In this document: positions 33,750 through 45,781 of the stretch, piece after piece
Layout: each line of letters opens with the position of its first letter
How positions within the stretch are numbered: the first letter of the stretch is position 1
Source: Bacteroidota bacterium
GTDB lineage: Bacteria; Bacteroidota; Bacteroidia; Chitinophagales; Chitinophagaceae
Length of the DNA stretch: 64,000 nt
Direction: 5' to 3'
Assembly (NCBI GenBank): GCA_030706735.1
Contig: JAUZNZ010000012.1
Location: 1 to 64,000, forward strand
Position numbers and translations under genes: made by a program
The notes under the pieces: model-generated
Databases searched by the model: none
The model's input: the letters and a program-made list of their open reading frames with translations, nothing else
Told to the model about the DNA's origin: nothing

Positions 33750-34136
33750 ATGAAAAGGATCCTTCTCTTCATCGTATGCATATTAGCCGGCCTGGTATTC
33801 ATAAATGCCGGTCTGGATAAGTTTTTGCACTATATGCCCATTCCAAAGGACCTGCCTGAAAAGCTGGTAAAAGCCGGCGCGGCATTCGCCGGGATAGGTT
33901 GGCTGATGCCGTTGGTGGGCGCCGTCGAGATCGCAGGCGGTCTGCTGATCATTTTCGACAGGACGAGAGCGCTCGGCGCAATCATCATTTTACCGGTTCT
34001 TACCGGGATCTTTCTCGCGACCGCGAACACGGCACCGTCGTCCCTGCCCGTAGTCATTGCGTTGGCCGCCGTCATTTTATGGATAATCATCGATAATAGA
34101 AAGAAATACCTTTATTTGATCAATCGCTCAAACTGA
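33750..34136 (+). CDS. DoxX-family membrane protein
   Basis: A 128-residue protein with four membrane helices. Its pattern FINAGLDKFLHYMPIP after the first helix, then GWLMPLVGAVEIAGGLLIIF and ALGAIIILPVLTGIFL, fits DoxX/SURF4-like proteins. These are small inner-membrane proteins of poorly known function, often linked to redox or stress. It is first in an operon with an ArsR regulator (7 bases downstream) and a double SRPBCC protein. Confidence 0.82.
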   Translation: MKRILLFIVCILAGLVFINAGLDKFLHYMPIPKDLPEKLVKAGAAFAGIGWLMPLVGAVEIAGGLLIIFDRTRALGAIIILPVLTGIFLATANTAPSSLPVVIALAAVILWIIIDNRKKYLYLINRSN

Positions 34137-34143
34137 TCCTTCC

Positions 34144-34461
34144 GTGAGAAGAGACATTTTTCAAGCCATCGCGGACCCCACGCGCAGAGGCATCATCGCT
34201 TTGATCGCATTACAAGCAATGACCCCCAGTGCGATCGCGGATCATTTCGATATGACCCGGCAGGCCATTTCAAAGCACATGCGTATCCTGACGGAGTGCG
34301 AGGTCGTGTCGCTGAGAGAGGAAGGGAGGGAGATCTATTATCAACTTGAAATCGATAAAATGAAAGAAATTGACCACTGGCTCGAGCAGTACCGGCGTAT
34401 TTGGGAGGGTCGTTATCAGAAACTTGATCAATTACTAAAAACGATACAAAAAAGAAAATGA
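34144..34461 (+). CDS. ArsR-family winged-helix regulator
   Basis: The 105-residue protein starts at GTG (RRDIFQAIADPTRRGII is the family N-terminus). It has the helix-turn-helix MTPSAIADHFDMTRQAISKHMRIL and a wing with LREEGREIYYQL. There are no paired Cys for metal binding, so it belongs to the SdpR-like ArsR group common next to SRPBCC genes. It probably represses its own operon through the palindromes at the promoter. Its stop overlaps the next start (ATGA). Confidence 0.9.
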   Translation: MRRDIFQAIADPTRRGIIALIALQAMTPSAIADHFDMTRQAISKHMRILTECEVVSLREEGREIYYQLEIDKMKEIDHWLEQYRRIWEGRYQKLDQLLKTIQKRK

Positions 34462-35366
34462 TGCAAAATGTTCTCTTGTTCGATTTTGTCGCGGACAAAA
34501 CCAAAAATACCCTGACCATTAAAAGAGAGTTCGCGGCGTCCCGGAAGTTAGTTTGGGACTGTTATACAAAAAGCGAGTTGCTAAATCAATGGTTCGCTCC
34601 GGCGCCCTTTAGCACGATCACAAAGTCCATGGATTTCCGGGACGGAGGTCATTGGCATTATGCGATGGTTGACCCGCAAGGGAACGAATATTGGGGTTAT
34701 ACGGAATACCTCAGCATCATGCCAATCGACTACTACACGGCCCTGGACGCATTTAGCAACGCCGCAGGCGAAATAAACATGGAGCTGCCCCGGGCAAACT
34801 GGCATGTGGCGTTCTCTGATAAGGGGAATCATGCGGTGGTGGAAACGGTAGTCACCTATAGATCTCTTTTGGACCTGGAGAAAGTGGTTCAAATGGGAAT
34901 GGAGCAGGGAATCAAGGCCACGCTGGAAAAACTGGACAACCTGTTGTCCGCCATCGCAAAAAAGATAACGGTTACTGCACTTGTCGACGCGGATAACGGG
35001 AAGGTCTGGGACTATTATACCCGGCCGGAACATATCATCAACTGGAACTTCGCGGATCCCTCCTGGCATTGCCCTTCCGCTACGAACGACTTACGGCCCG
35101 GTGGTAAATACTCGGCCAGAATGGAAGCCCGGGATGGGAGTGTTGGGTTTGATCTCGAAATGATCTATGCCGAAGTCGTGAGCGGAAAAAGACTTGGCTC
35201 TGCCATGGCGGATGGCAGGCACGTCGTCGTTGTGTTCCACCCCAGGGGCAATAAAACGGAAGTCGAGGTATCGTTCGACCCGGAGACCGAAAATCCGGTT
35301 GAGATGCAGAAAATGGGTTGGCAAGCGATCCTGGATAATTTCAAAAGGTATGTCGAGGCCAACTAA
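34458..35366 (+). CDS. Tandem SRPBCC (AHSA1/START-like) protein
   Basis: The 302-residue protein consists of two AHSA1-type SRPBCC domains. The first (about residues 15-160) starts with ITIKREFAASRKLVWDCYTK-like sequence and has WFAPAPF and the GGHWHYAM strand. The second (about 165-300) starts KITVTALVDADNGKVWDYYT and ends MGWQAILDNFKRYVE. Single-domain versions are common next to ArsR regulators; two domains in one chain are less usual. These folds bind hydrophobic ligands; the ligand here is unknown. Translation is probably coupled to the ArsR gene. Confidence 0.87.
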   Translation: MMQNVLLFDFVADKTKNTLTIKREFAASRKLVWDCYTKSELLNQWFAPAPFSTITKSMDFRDGGHWHYAMVDPQGNEYWGYTEYLSIMPIDYYTALDAFSNAAGEINMELPRANWHVAFSDKGNHAVVETVVTYRSLLDLEKVVQMGMEQGIKATLEKLDNLLSAIAKKITVTALVDADNGKVWDYYTRPEHIINWNFADPSWHCPSATNDLRPGGKYSARMEARDGSVGFDLEMIYAEVVSGKRLGSAMADGRHVVVVFHPRGNKTEVEVSFDPETENPVEMQKMGWQAILDNFKRYVEAN

Positions 35367-35397
35367 GACGGCAGAAAGCCCGCCCATACGGCCGTAC

Positions 35398-38567
<3,170 letters not shown>

Positions 38568-38708
38568 CCCCGCCCGGTCAGACCTGCAACCCGCCCTGCG
38601 CCTCAGGGAGACTGGGTATGGGAGTAATTTTTTAAGGTGGAATCGGGCAAAATCAGTAATATTACACCAACGTCCTGGATTTCAGGAGAATATCGATTGT
38701 ACTAACTT

Positions 38709-38726
38709 ACCGGCCGCCAGGCTGGT
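38709..38726 (+). other. 5'-leader hairpin before a small gene
   Basis: ACCGGCC pairs with GGCTGGT (one G-T) around a GCCA loop, ending 18 bases before the ATG at 38745. It may affect translation or stability; no function is known. Confidence 0.4.
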
Positions 38727-38744
38727 GTTAAAATTAAATTTACT

Positions 38745-38948
38745 ATGGCAACGGTAGAGCTTACGGCTTATAACGTAAAAACAAAAGAGAAGAACGTTCC
38801 GATAAAAGATGCAGTGATCACCAAGACGGCCAAGGGCGCCTATATGGCCCAGGGCAATGACGGAAAAGGCAATAAGCTGACCACCCTGCTGGGTGAGGAA
38901 AAAGCATTGGCCGCCATCAAGGCAGGCATCGCCAAGCAAGGCTGGTAG
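38745..38948 (+). CDS. Small conserved-looking protein of unknown function
   Basis: A 67-residue soluble protein beginning MATVELTAYNVKTKEKNVPI, basic, without membrane helix or Cys. Its codon use matches its neighbours, and the short leader with a hairpin suggests its own expression. I do not recognise the family. It stands alone between gyrB and the DUF1501 gene (opposite strand). Confidence 0.65.
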   Translation: MATVELTAYNVKTKEKNVPIKDAVITKTAKGAYMAQGNDGKGNKLTTLLGEEKALAAIKAGIAKQGW

Positions 38949-38959
38949 AACCGGCGCGC

Positions 38960-40156
38960 TTAAATGCAGCTAAGGTAGGTGGACTGCCTGCCTAAAATGG
39001 ACTTATCGTCTGTTCCCAGCCATTTGTTCAACACCGTAGCGTAGACGTCTTTAAAGTCTACCTGGTACTTTAAATCCCCTTCAGACAGGTCACTCAGGTC
39101 GGGCAGGCCATTGATCAGGCCTTTTTGCTTCAACCCTCCGCTGACCAGGAACATGGTATTGGCCGTGCCGTGGTCCGTTCCGCCGCTGGCATTCTGCGCT
39201 ACCCGCCTTCCAAATTCGGAGAAGGTGAGCAGCAGGGTGTCCTCAAAGCGATGGTTGGCCTTCAGGTCGGCGACAAACGCGACAAGCGCGTCATTCAATT
39301 CGGTAAACAACCGTTCCTGCTGTGCTGCCTGGTTGACATGGGTGTCGAAGCTGCCCAGCGAAAGGTAGTATACGCGGGTATTGATATCGGAGAAGATCAG
39401 CGAGGCGATGGTATGCAGGTTCCTTCCCAGTTCCGTATTGGGGTAGGAGGCTGAAGAAGGCCTGAGCTTGCTTTGTTCAAAAATATAGTTGGCGCCCGAA
39501 AGCGTCTCGGCCATGGTCTTGTAGAGGTAATCCACACTCCCGCCCTGCCCATTCACGTGCTGCGCCTGAAGGTCGGAAAAGTATTTTTCGTGGCTGGTAT
39601 TATACAGCCGCTTCGGGTCCTTTAGCGCCATCCCCTTGATCTGCGCCCCCTTCAGGGCCAGGCTCACGACGTCATCGATCTCCAGCGCCTGCGTCGGATG
39701 ATCACAGCCGCTGCATTGAGCGTCCAGGTAACGCCCCAGCCATCCCGTTTGCAGCACCTCCTTGCTGTCGCTTGCCGTCTGCCAGATGTCCATGCTGCGA
39801 AAATGGGACCGGTCGGGATTGGGATACCCTACGCTGCTCAGAATGCCCAGGCTTCCGTCGTCATACAACCCCCGCAAACCGATAAGAGCAGGATGTAATC
39901 CCACCTCATCCGTGATCAGGGCAGCCTTCTCCTTCCCGATGCCGAGATGCGGCCGCAACCGGTAATAAATATCATTTCGGACAGGGATGACCGTATTGAG
40001 CCCGTCATTCCCCCCGCTCATCTGCAATACCACGACGACGCGATTGCCCGGCGGCATCCGACCCGGCCTTTCAAAGGCCTTTAAGAACCTCGGCAGCAAC
40101 AGGGACGCCGTAGCCAACGAACCCGTTTGCAAAAATTGCCTGCGTTTGATGATCAT
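38960..40156 (-). CDS. DUF1501 protein with a Tat-like signal
   Basis: The 398-residue protein begins with KRRQFLQTGSLATASLLLP, a twin-arginine-type export signal. It then shows the DUF1501 pattern: VVVVLQMSGGNDGLNTVIP near the start and FSEFGRRVAQNASGGTDHGTAN toward the end. The family belongs to the alkaline-phosphatase/sulfatase fold but has no established reaction. It lies 29 bases downstream of a DUF1800 gene; the pair is a conserved two-gene unit in many bacteria. Confidence 0.9.
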   Translation of the reverse strand: MIIKRRQFLQTGSLATASLLLPRFLKAFERPGRMPPGNRVVVVLQMSGGNDGLNTVIPVRNDIYYRLRPHLGIGKEKAALITDEVGLHPALIGLRGLYDDGSLGILSSVGYPNPDRSHFRSMDIWQTASDSKEVLQTGWLGRYLDAQCSGCDHPTQALEIDDVVSLALKGAQIKGMALKDPKRLYNTSHEKYFSDLQAQHVNGQGGSVDYLYKTMAETLSGANYIFEQSKLRPSSASYPNTELGRNLHTIASLIFSDINTRVYYLSLGSFDTHVNQAAQQERLFTELNDALVAFVADLKANHRFEDTLLLTFSEFGRRVAQNASGGTDHGTANTMFLVSGGLKQKGLINGLPDLSDLSEGDLKYQVDFKDVYATVLNKWLGTDDKSILGRQSTYLSCI

Positions 40157-40185
40157 ATTCCTTTTTTTTTTCGGTCACATGCTCC

Positions 40186-41670
40186 TCAGCACAACTGATA
40201 CTCCGGCGTGCTCATCAGTTGGATCGTCATTTTCTTTATGAGCTCCTCCCGATTGGCGGCCGCCGTATAATGCTGAATTACCCCTTCCGCAATCCCGCCA
40301 CGCGTTTGCAGGACGACCGCACCGATCTGGGGGAACAACTGGTCATCCGCGACCTGGTCGAAGCGCCGCAACCACGCCGTCCAATCGATCTGGGCGCGTA
40401 TCATTTGTCCGGGCCTTCCCCCGGCCATCGAGCGCAACTTGCCGAACCGGTCAGGCCCGGGATTACTTTGCAGCCCCATCATCTGGTCGTCGTCATCCTT
40501 GGGCTTTTGCCGGATCTCCCCGGAACCATAGAATAGCTGCGGCATGCTCAACCGGAACATCAGGCTGGAACTGTCGATCCAGCTCAGACCGCCGGGCCAG
40601 CCCGCCACATTGGGAGGATAAAATAAGACCTGCCCCAGGAGCCGCTGGATCAACAATTGAACGTCATCATTCCCGAGCTTCATAGGCAGGATGCGCCGGA
40701 TGCCCACGAGCAACTCGACCGGAGATTTGATCCGCGAACCGATGTGACCGGGATCATAGAACCAATCGCTGTGAAAGATATCCTCCAGCAGCCCCTTGAT
40801 ATCGTAATGGCTTTGATAGAACCGGCCGGCCAGCCAGTCTATGCGGGTCTCATCGGGCCGGTCGTCCACCAGGTACCGATAGAGCTTGTCTGAAATATGG
40901 CGGGCCGTGGCGCGTTGTTCCAGCAAAATGTTCAGCACGTCTCCCCCGTCGAAGGCGCCCGTCTTGCCCAGCACCGTCTTTTGGCCCTCATCATGCTGCC
41001 TCGGCCGGAACTGGAATTCTCCGTTTGGCGTGGCGCCCCACCCGGTGAAAGCCCGGGCAGCCTCCTTGACGTCCTGCTCGGTATAGTTGCCCCGGCCCAT
41101 CGTGAATAATTCCATCACTTCCCGGGCGAAGTTCTCGTTGGGGTGATCCTTCCGGTTCTGATTGTTGTTTAGGAAATTGATCATCGCGCCGCTCTTCGAT
41201 ACCTCCCCCAGCAGGTCTCCGAAGTGACCGAGGGCATTACGACGGATGATATCCAGCAATTGCTGCTGATGCACGATATTGAAGGTGCGGGACGCAAAAT
41301 GACCGTGCCAGAACAGCGACATCTTTTCCCGCAACTGATCCTCGCCGGCCACCATCTGATCCAGCCAGGCCAGGTTGAGACGCTTGATCGCCGCCTGTTG
41401 CTCCTTCTGGAACGCTTTTCTTTCATCGGCGGACATTTCCCTTCGCCGGATGCCCATGCCTTGTTCGCCGCCCATGATCATGTTCTTCAGTGAATCGTCC
41501 GCCACGTCGATGGTCCTGACAGAGCTGGCGGAGGATCCCCAAAGAGCGTGCATGACCGACCTGGGCTTGCGGTCGGCCAATTTGTCCAGGTCATCCGCCT
41601 TCGGACCAAATCCGGCACGCCAGAGCAAATGTTGATTTTTCAGTTGGTTGGATGCATCCATGGCGTCCAT
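40186..41670 (-). CDS. DUF1800 protein
   Basis: The 494-residue protein has the DUF1800 landmarks HLLWRAGFGP near the N-terminus, ENFAREVMELFTMGRGNYTEQDVKEAARAFTGW (about residues 172-204) and the VLFYPPNVAGWPGG block. The biochemical role of the family is unknown; it is thought to act with DUF1501 partners in the envelope. No signal peptide is obvious. It is the first gene of the DUF1800-DUF1501 unit. Confidence 0.9.
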   Translation of the reverse strand: MDAMDASNQLKNQHLLWRAGFGPKADDLDKLADRKPRSVMHALWGSSASSVRTIDVADDSLKNMIMGGEQGMGIRRREMSADERKAFQKEQQAAIKRLNLAWLDQMVAGEDQLREKMSLFWHGHFASRTFNIVHQQQLLDIIRRNALGHFGDLLGEVSKSGAMINFLNNNQNRKDHPNENFAREVMELFTMGRGNYTEQDVKEAARAFTGWGATPNGEFQFRPRQHDEGQKTVLGKTGAFDGGDVLNILLEQRATARHISDKLYRYLVDDRPDETRIDWLAGRFYQSHYDIKGLLEDIFHSDWFYDPGHIGSRIKSPVELLVGIRRILPMKLGNDDVQLLIQRLLGQVLFYPPNVAGWPGGLSWIDSSSLMFRLSMPQLFYGSGEIRQKPKDDDDQMMGLQSNPGPDRFGKLRSMAGGRPGQMIRAQIDWTAWLRRFDQVADDQLFPQIGAVVLQTRGGIAEGVIQHYTAAANREELIKKMTIQLMSTPEYQLC

Positions 41671-41732
41671 TTAGCCGGTTGGACTGAAAACCCCCGGCGA
41701 GGTTTAATGGGAAGGGCGACCGCGGCAATAAA

Positions 41733-42374
41733 TCACTGGCCAAACAGGAACCGGACGCCGACGATCAGATTTTGAAAAGCATACCCCAGGTTCGTGCCGA
41801 TCGAAAAATTGCTGTTCTTCACGGCCGAGGGATCGTTCCCAATCCGGGTATGTGCATAGTTGGCATACAAAAGATTTTGGAAACCGGTCTCCAATTGGAG
41901 CCTTCTACTGACTGAATAAGCGACGCCCGGAGATAATCCCAGCGTAAACGCCACAGATCTCGCGTCAGTGGAATTGGTGTTCGTGATCTTCGAAAATGAA
42001 CCTCCCACCCGCTCCTGCAGGAAAAGGGAAAAGTTGCTCCCCAGGGTCTTGTATTCGCGCATGAACACACCTGCACCGTATTGGTCAAACGTCGACATTT
42101 CGTCGGGCGGAACGGGTTGCACCGTGGTGGTGCTCTGGTGAGTGTAGGTCAGATCGAAACCAAGGATCAGGTTATCCTTGATGGCCTTGCCAAAGGAAGG
42201 CGTGATGGAGAATGAGCTATTCTTATTGCTGTATGGGGTACCGGCAGGTTGATTGCTGGTATTGGAGGTAAAGGTAAAATCTCCGCCCAGCAGCCAGGAT
42301 TCCTGTTTGATCTGCGAGCGGGAACTCAGCGATGCGGCAATAAAAAGAAAGGATAGGTAAATGTACTTCTGCAT
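41733..42374 (-). CDS. Outer-membrane beta-barrel protein
   Basis: The 213-residue protein has a signal peptide (MQKYIYLSFLFIAASLSSRS). It then shows alternating amphipathic strands typical of 8-stranded barrels and ends IVGVRFLFGQ, with an aromatic near the C-terminus. It resembles the small OmpW/OmpA-like barrels that Bacteroidota encode in numbers. No specific function can be given. Confidence 0.75.
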   Translation of the reverse strand: MQKYIYLSFLFIAASLSSRSQIKQESWLLGGDFTFTSNTSNQPAGTPYSNKNSSFSITPSFGKAIKDNLILGFDLTYTHQSTTTVQPVPPDEMSTFDQYGAGVFMREYKTLGSNFSLFLQERVGGSFSKITNTNSTDARSVAFTLGLSPGVAYSVSRRLQLETGFQNLLYANYAHTRIGNDPSAVKNSNFSIGTNLGYAFQNLIVGVRFLFGQ

Positions 42375-42410
42375 ATAGGGGAGTTTTTGTTTCAGGTGTG
42401 GACTGAAGCG

Positions 42411-43679
42411 TCAGATGCGTTCTGCGCCGAAGTAGGGTTGGAGCGCTTTCGGCAATTCGATGGAATTTTCCGTCTGGTGATTTTCCAACAGGCAGGCTAC
42501 GATGCGCGGCAACGCCAGCGAGCTGCCATTCAGGGAATGCAGCAGTTGCGTTTTGCCGCCTGCATCCTTGAAACGGATCTTCATCCGATTCGTCTGGAAC
42601 GATTCGAAGTTGCTCACGGAACTGACCTCGAGCCATTTTTCCTGCGCTGCGCTGTAGACTTCAAAATCGTAGGTGAGCGCCGACGTAAATCCCATATCGC
42701 CGCCGCATAACAGCAGGATGCGATAAGGCAGATCGAGCGATTGCACGAGTTTCTCGATATGCTCCACCATTTCTTCGAGTACGACATAACTATGCCCGGG
42801 ATGCACCAGTTGGACGATCTCGACCTTATCGAACTGGTGCAACCGGTTCAGACCGCGAACGTCCTTGCCATAGCTCCCCGCCTCACGCCGGAAGCAGGGC
42901 GTGTACGCCGTCATTTTCAGCGGCAGACTGGCCTCTTTCAGGATCTCGTCGCGATAGATATTCGTGACGGGGACCTCGGCCGTTGGGATCAGATAGTATT
43001 TGTCCTCATTGATAAAATACATCTGCCCCTCTTTGTCGGGCAACTGGCCCGTACCGCGCGCGGAGGCTTCGTTGACCATTAGCGGGGGCTGATATTCGAT
43101 ATAGCCCGCCGCCGTATTATAGTCCAGAAAATATTGAATGAGCGCCCTCTGCAACTTTGCCCCCTTATTGATGTAGACCGGAAATCCGCTCCCGGTGATC
43201 TTATTGCCCAATTCGAAGTCGATGAGCCCATATTTTCTGGCCAGATCCCAATGCGGAAGAGCTCCGGCCGGCAAGGCAGGCCTGGCGCCCCCTTCGCGGA
43301 CGGTAATATTTTCGGCAGGGGATTTCCCGGGGGGAACCTTTGCGGCAGGCAGATTGGGTAACCGGATCAGGGCTTCATTCAACTGCACTTCCACGGCGGC
43401 AAGTTGTTCTGCGATGGGGCCGAGGCTGGATTTCAGGGCAGCCACCTCCTGCTTTTTCGCTTCGGCTTCATCCTTTTGCCCCCTGGCCATCAACTGGCCG
43501 ATCTCTTTCGAATGGGCATTGATCTTTGCCTGCGTGCCGTCGGATTCCAGCTGACCTTTCTTACGTTGATCGTCCAGGGCGATAATGGTGTCCACCAGTG
43601 CGATTTCGGGGAAATTTTTGACGGCCAGTCTTTCCTTTACCCCTTCCGGGTTTTGGCGTATGAATGCCAGCTGTAGCAT
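42411..43679 (-). CDS. serS: Seryl-tRNA synthetase
   Basis: The start at 43677-43679 (MLQLAFIRQNPEGVKERLA) gives 422 residues, the normal SerRS length; an ATG six codons earlier is less family-like. An N-terminal coiled-coil arm (about residues 30-100) for tRNA-Ser binding precedes the class II core with TAEVPVTNIYRDEIL (motif 2 region), CFRREAGSYGKDVRGLNRLHQF and a motif 3-like LNGSSLALPRIVACLLENHQ. It charges tRNA-Ser with serine. Confidence 0.96.
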   Translation of the reverse strand: MLQLAFIRQNPEGVKERLAVKNFPEIALVDTIIALDDQRKKGQLESDGTQAKINAHSKEIGQLMARGQKDEAEAKKQEVAALKSSLGPIAEQLAAVEVQLNEALIRLPNLPAAKVPPGKSPAENITVREGGARPALPAGALPHWDLARKYGLIDFELGNKITGSGFPVYINKGAKLQRALIQYFLDYNTAAGYIEYQPPLMVNEASARGTGQLPDKEGQMYFINEDKYYLIPTAEVPVTNIYRDEILKEASLPLKMTAYTPCFRREAGSYGKDVRGLNRLHQFDKVEIVQLVHPGHSYVVLEEMVEHIEKLVQSLDLPYRILLLCGGDMGFTSALTYDFEVYSAAQEKWLEVSSVSNFESFQTNRMKIRFKDAGGKTQLLHSLNGSSLALPRIVACLLENHQTENSIELPKALQPYFGAERI

Positions 43680-43694
43680 CTCGTTGAATTTGGG

Positions 43695-43702
43695 CAAAGG
43701 TA
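43695..43702 (-). promoter_or_regulatory. Promoter -7 element for serS
   Basis: Minus strand TACCTTTG, full match, 15 bases before the chosen serS start. Confidence 0.45.
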
Positions 43703-43724
43703 AGGAATGACGGGCATCGATCAG

Positions 43725-44177
43725 CTACTCCGGGCTCCTGCGATAAATGTCCGGATCATTCCTGCGCATGATCCGTCGCGGATCGGCGGGCACTTCGAAT
43801 CCGAACTGTTCATAGAGCCCATGCGCATCGCGCGTACTTAACTGCCAGATGCGAAATCCCTGCAATTCAGGATGGCCGAGGATCGTCTCCATCATCCATT
43901 TGGAGAGTCCGCGTCCGCGATATCCCTCGTCGATGAAGACGTCCGCGAGATAACCGAAGGTGGCCTTGTCCGTGATGACGCGCGTGAAACCGACCTGCCG
44001 CTCTCCCGCGTACATGCCAAAACACAAAGACCCGTTGATCGAGGCACGTACGATCTCTATCGGAACGCCCCCGGCCCAATAGGATTTTGTCGAAAGGAAG
44101 GCGTGGACATAGGGAATATCGATCCGCGCCGGATCGGTGGAGATGACGAATTCATCTTTCTGCCATTGCATGGCCAT
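43725..44177 (-). CDS. GNAT-family N-acetyltransferase
   Basis: With the start at 44175-44177 (MAMQWQKDEFVIS) the product has 150 residues. The acetyl-CoA site is IDEGYRGRGLSKWMMETIL, and the C-terminal GLYEQFGFEVP block is typical of GNAT proteins. The substrate is unknown. An earlier in-frame ATG at 44234 lies beyond the start of the divergent gene and is unlikely. Confidence 0.85.
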   Translation of the reverse strand: MAMQWQKDEFVISTDPARIDIPYVHAFLSTKSYWAGGVPIEIVRASINGSLCFGMYAGERQVGFTRVITDKATFGYLADVFIDEGYRGRGLSKWMMETILGHPELQGFRIWQLSTRDAHGLYEQFGFEVPADPRRIMRRNDPDIYRRSPE

Positions 44178-44183
44178 CGCTTT

Positions 44184-44217
44184 TTTGCAAAGATAAGCAT
44201 CAGGCAAACTATCTTTG
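44184..44217 (+). promoter_or_regulatory. Promoter for the 44222 gene and cyclophilin
   Basis: TTTG (44184-44187), 22 bases, TATCTTTG (44210-44217). The ATG follows only four bases after the -7 box, which predicts a leaderless or nearly leaderless mRNA. Confidence 0.6.
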
Positions 44218-44221
44218 CCGG

Positions 44222-44605
44222 ATGCAACACGCAAAAGACGATTTGCAAACCCGCTGGTGGAACCTGGAAGCCGCCCTGGTGGAAAGATGGGGCAAGAAAC
44301 CCGATCTGGAGGCGATCCTGTTCCTCATCGGCATCCAGGAATTCGGCGATATCCGACCGAAATTCTCGAAGGAACAAAAACAGGACCTGATGCACGTGGC
44401 CATCTGCTCGCTGTTCGCGCAGAGCGGGTATTATGAGCTGGATGGCGTGGATGAGGATGGCTGGCCTCATTTCAAACAACTTAAGGCCTTGCCGGTCATG
44501 ACGATGCCGGAACAGGAAAATTTCATGAAGGATCATATACTCCTGTATTTCGACCGTATGGGATTCGGCAACATCGGGGATACCGGGCAAAAAACGTCAT
44601 CATGA
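44222..44605 (+). CDS. Conserved hypothetical cytoplasmic protein
   Basis: The 127-residue protein starts MQHAKDDLQTRWWNLEAALV and has no membrane helix, signal or known motif; WPHFKQLKALPVMTMPEQEN is a notable block. I recall similar proteins in Bacteroidota but no function. Its stop overlaps the start of the cyclophilin gene (ATGA), so the two are translationally coupled. Confidence 0.7.
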   Translation: MQHAKDDLQTRWWNLEAALVERWGKKPDLEAILFLIGIQEFGDIRPKFSKEQKQDLMHVAICSLFAQSGYYELDGVDEDGWPHFKQLKALPVMTMPEQENFMKDHILLYFDRMGFGNIGDTGQKTSS

Positions 44606-45315
44606 TCCGGCCGATCCTCCGCCTTATTCCCGCCCTGCTTATTCTGGCAGCATCCTGCAATCCGCGATTATCGAATGGGCTGCGAAAAAAAGACCGCAGC
44701 CGGGACGTGGAGATGATCACCAGCATGGGCACGGTCGTCCTGCGACTATCCGATTCCACTCCCATGCACCGGGATAATTTCCTGATGCTGGTAAAACGGG
44801 GCTATTATGACAGCCTGCTCTTCCATCGCGTCATCCGGGGTTTCATGATCCAGTCGGGCGATCCGGACAGCAAGGAAGGTCATCCCGGAAAACCCCTTAG
44901 CCAGGGAGGCAGCGGGGGACCCGGTTACACGGTGCCTGCGGAATTCCGGCCTGGTCTGTTCCATAAAAGAGGGGCCCTGGCGGCGGCGCGCACGGGGGAC
45001 GACGTCAACCCCACAAAGGCCAGCAGCGGGAGCCAGTTCTATATCGTGCAGGGGAGGCAGTTTGCCGAGGCCGGCCTGGATTCCATCGAGACCTTCCGCT
45101 TGCGGGGCCGAAAGATCCCCCAGGACCAGCGGGCGGTCTATGCGAGCATCGGGGGCGCACCCCACCTGGACCAGAACTACACCGTATTCGGAGAGGTGGT
45201 CAGCGGCATGGAAGTGGTCGACTCCATCGCTGCCGTGCCGACCAGCGGCCGTCCGCTGGACCGCCCCCTCAAAGAAGTGCGCATCCTGAAAATGAAGCTG
45301 GTGAAGCGGAAATAA
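44602..45315 (+). CDS. Cyclophilin-type peptidyl-prolyl isomerase, lipoprotein
   Basis: The 237-residue protein has an N-terminal lipoprotein signal (LLILAASC, Cys19) and a cyclophilin domain from about residue 40. The domain has YDSLLFHRVIRGFMIQSGDP, then RGALAAARTGDDVNP, SGSQFYIVQG and NYTVFGEVVSGMEVVDSI. These residues form the proline-isomerase active site. It likely helps protein folding in the periplasm. It is coupled to the upstream unknown gene. Confidence 0.92.
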   Translation: MIRPILRLIPALLILAASCNPRLSNGLRKKDRSRDVEMITSMGTVVLRLSDSTPMHRDNFLMLVKRGYYDSLLFHRVIRGFMIQSGDPDSKEGHPGKPLSQGGSGGPGYTVPAEFRPGLFHKRGALAAARTGDDVNPTKASSGSQFYIVQGRQFAEAGLDSIETFRLRGRKIPQDQRAVYASIGGAPHLDQNYTVFGEVVSGMEVVDSIAAVPTSGRPLDRPLKEVRILKMKLVKRK

Positions 45316-45345
45316 TTTCTAATATTTGCACCACAAAAAACACTT

Positions 45346-45729
45346 ATGAACTTCCCGGAAAATTTGCGTTACACGAAGGATCATGAATGGATCAGGCTTG
45401 AAAACGGCAATACCGCCGTGATCGGGATCACCGACCACGCTCAAAAGGAGTTGGGTGACATCGTATACGTGGAGATCGAAACAGCCGGAAAGACGCTGGC
45501 CGCGGAGGCGGTCTTCGGAACCGTCGAAGCGGTCAAAACGGTTTCCGATCTTTTCCTGCCTGTAGCAGGCGTCATCCTGGAAGTCAACCCCGCTCTGGCC
45601 GCCTCTCCTGACCTGGTCAATACGGACCCCTATGGCAAGGGTTGGATGGTGAAAATGACGGTCAGGGATCCTGCTGACGTGAACGCGCTGATGGACGCTT
45701 CCGCCTACCAGGCCCTCGTGCACGGGTAA
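45346..45729 (+). CDS. gcvH: Glycine cleavage system H protein
   Basis: The 127-residue protein matches Gcv[14 protein letters not shown] at the start and the lipoyl-lysine site [13 protein letters not shown] (Lys64), followed by [13 protein letters not shown]. It carries the lipoyl-bound aminomethyl group between the P, T and L proteins. None of those genes is adjacent. It follows the cyclophilin by 30 bases. Confidence 0.96.
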   Translation: MNFPENLRYTKDHEWIRLENGNTAVIGITDHAQKELGDIVYVEIETAGKTLAAEAVFGTVEAVKTVSDLFLPVAGVILEVNPALAASPDLVNTDPYGKGWMVKMTVRDPADVNALMDASAYQALVHG

Positions 45730-45781
45730 ACCGGAGATTTTCGGTTTTTTTCTTTACTTAGTATACCTATCTATTAAAAGC

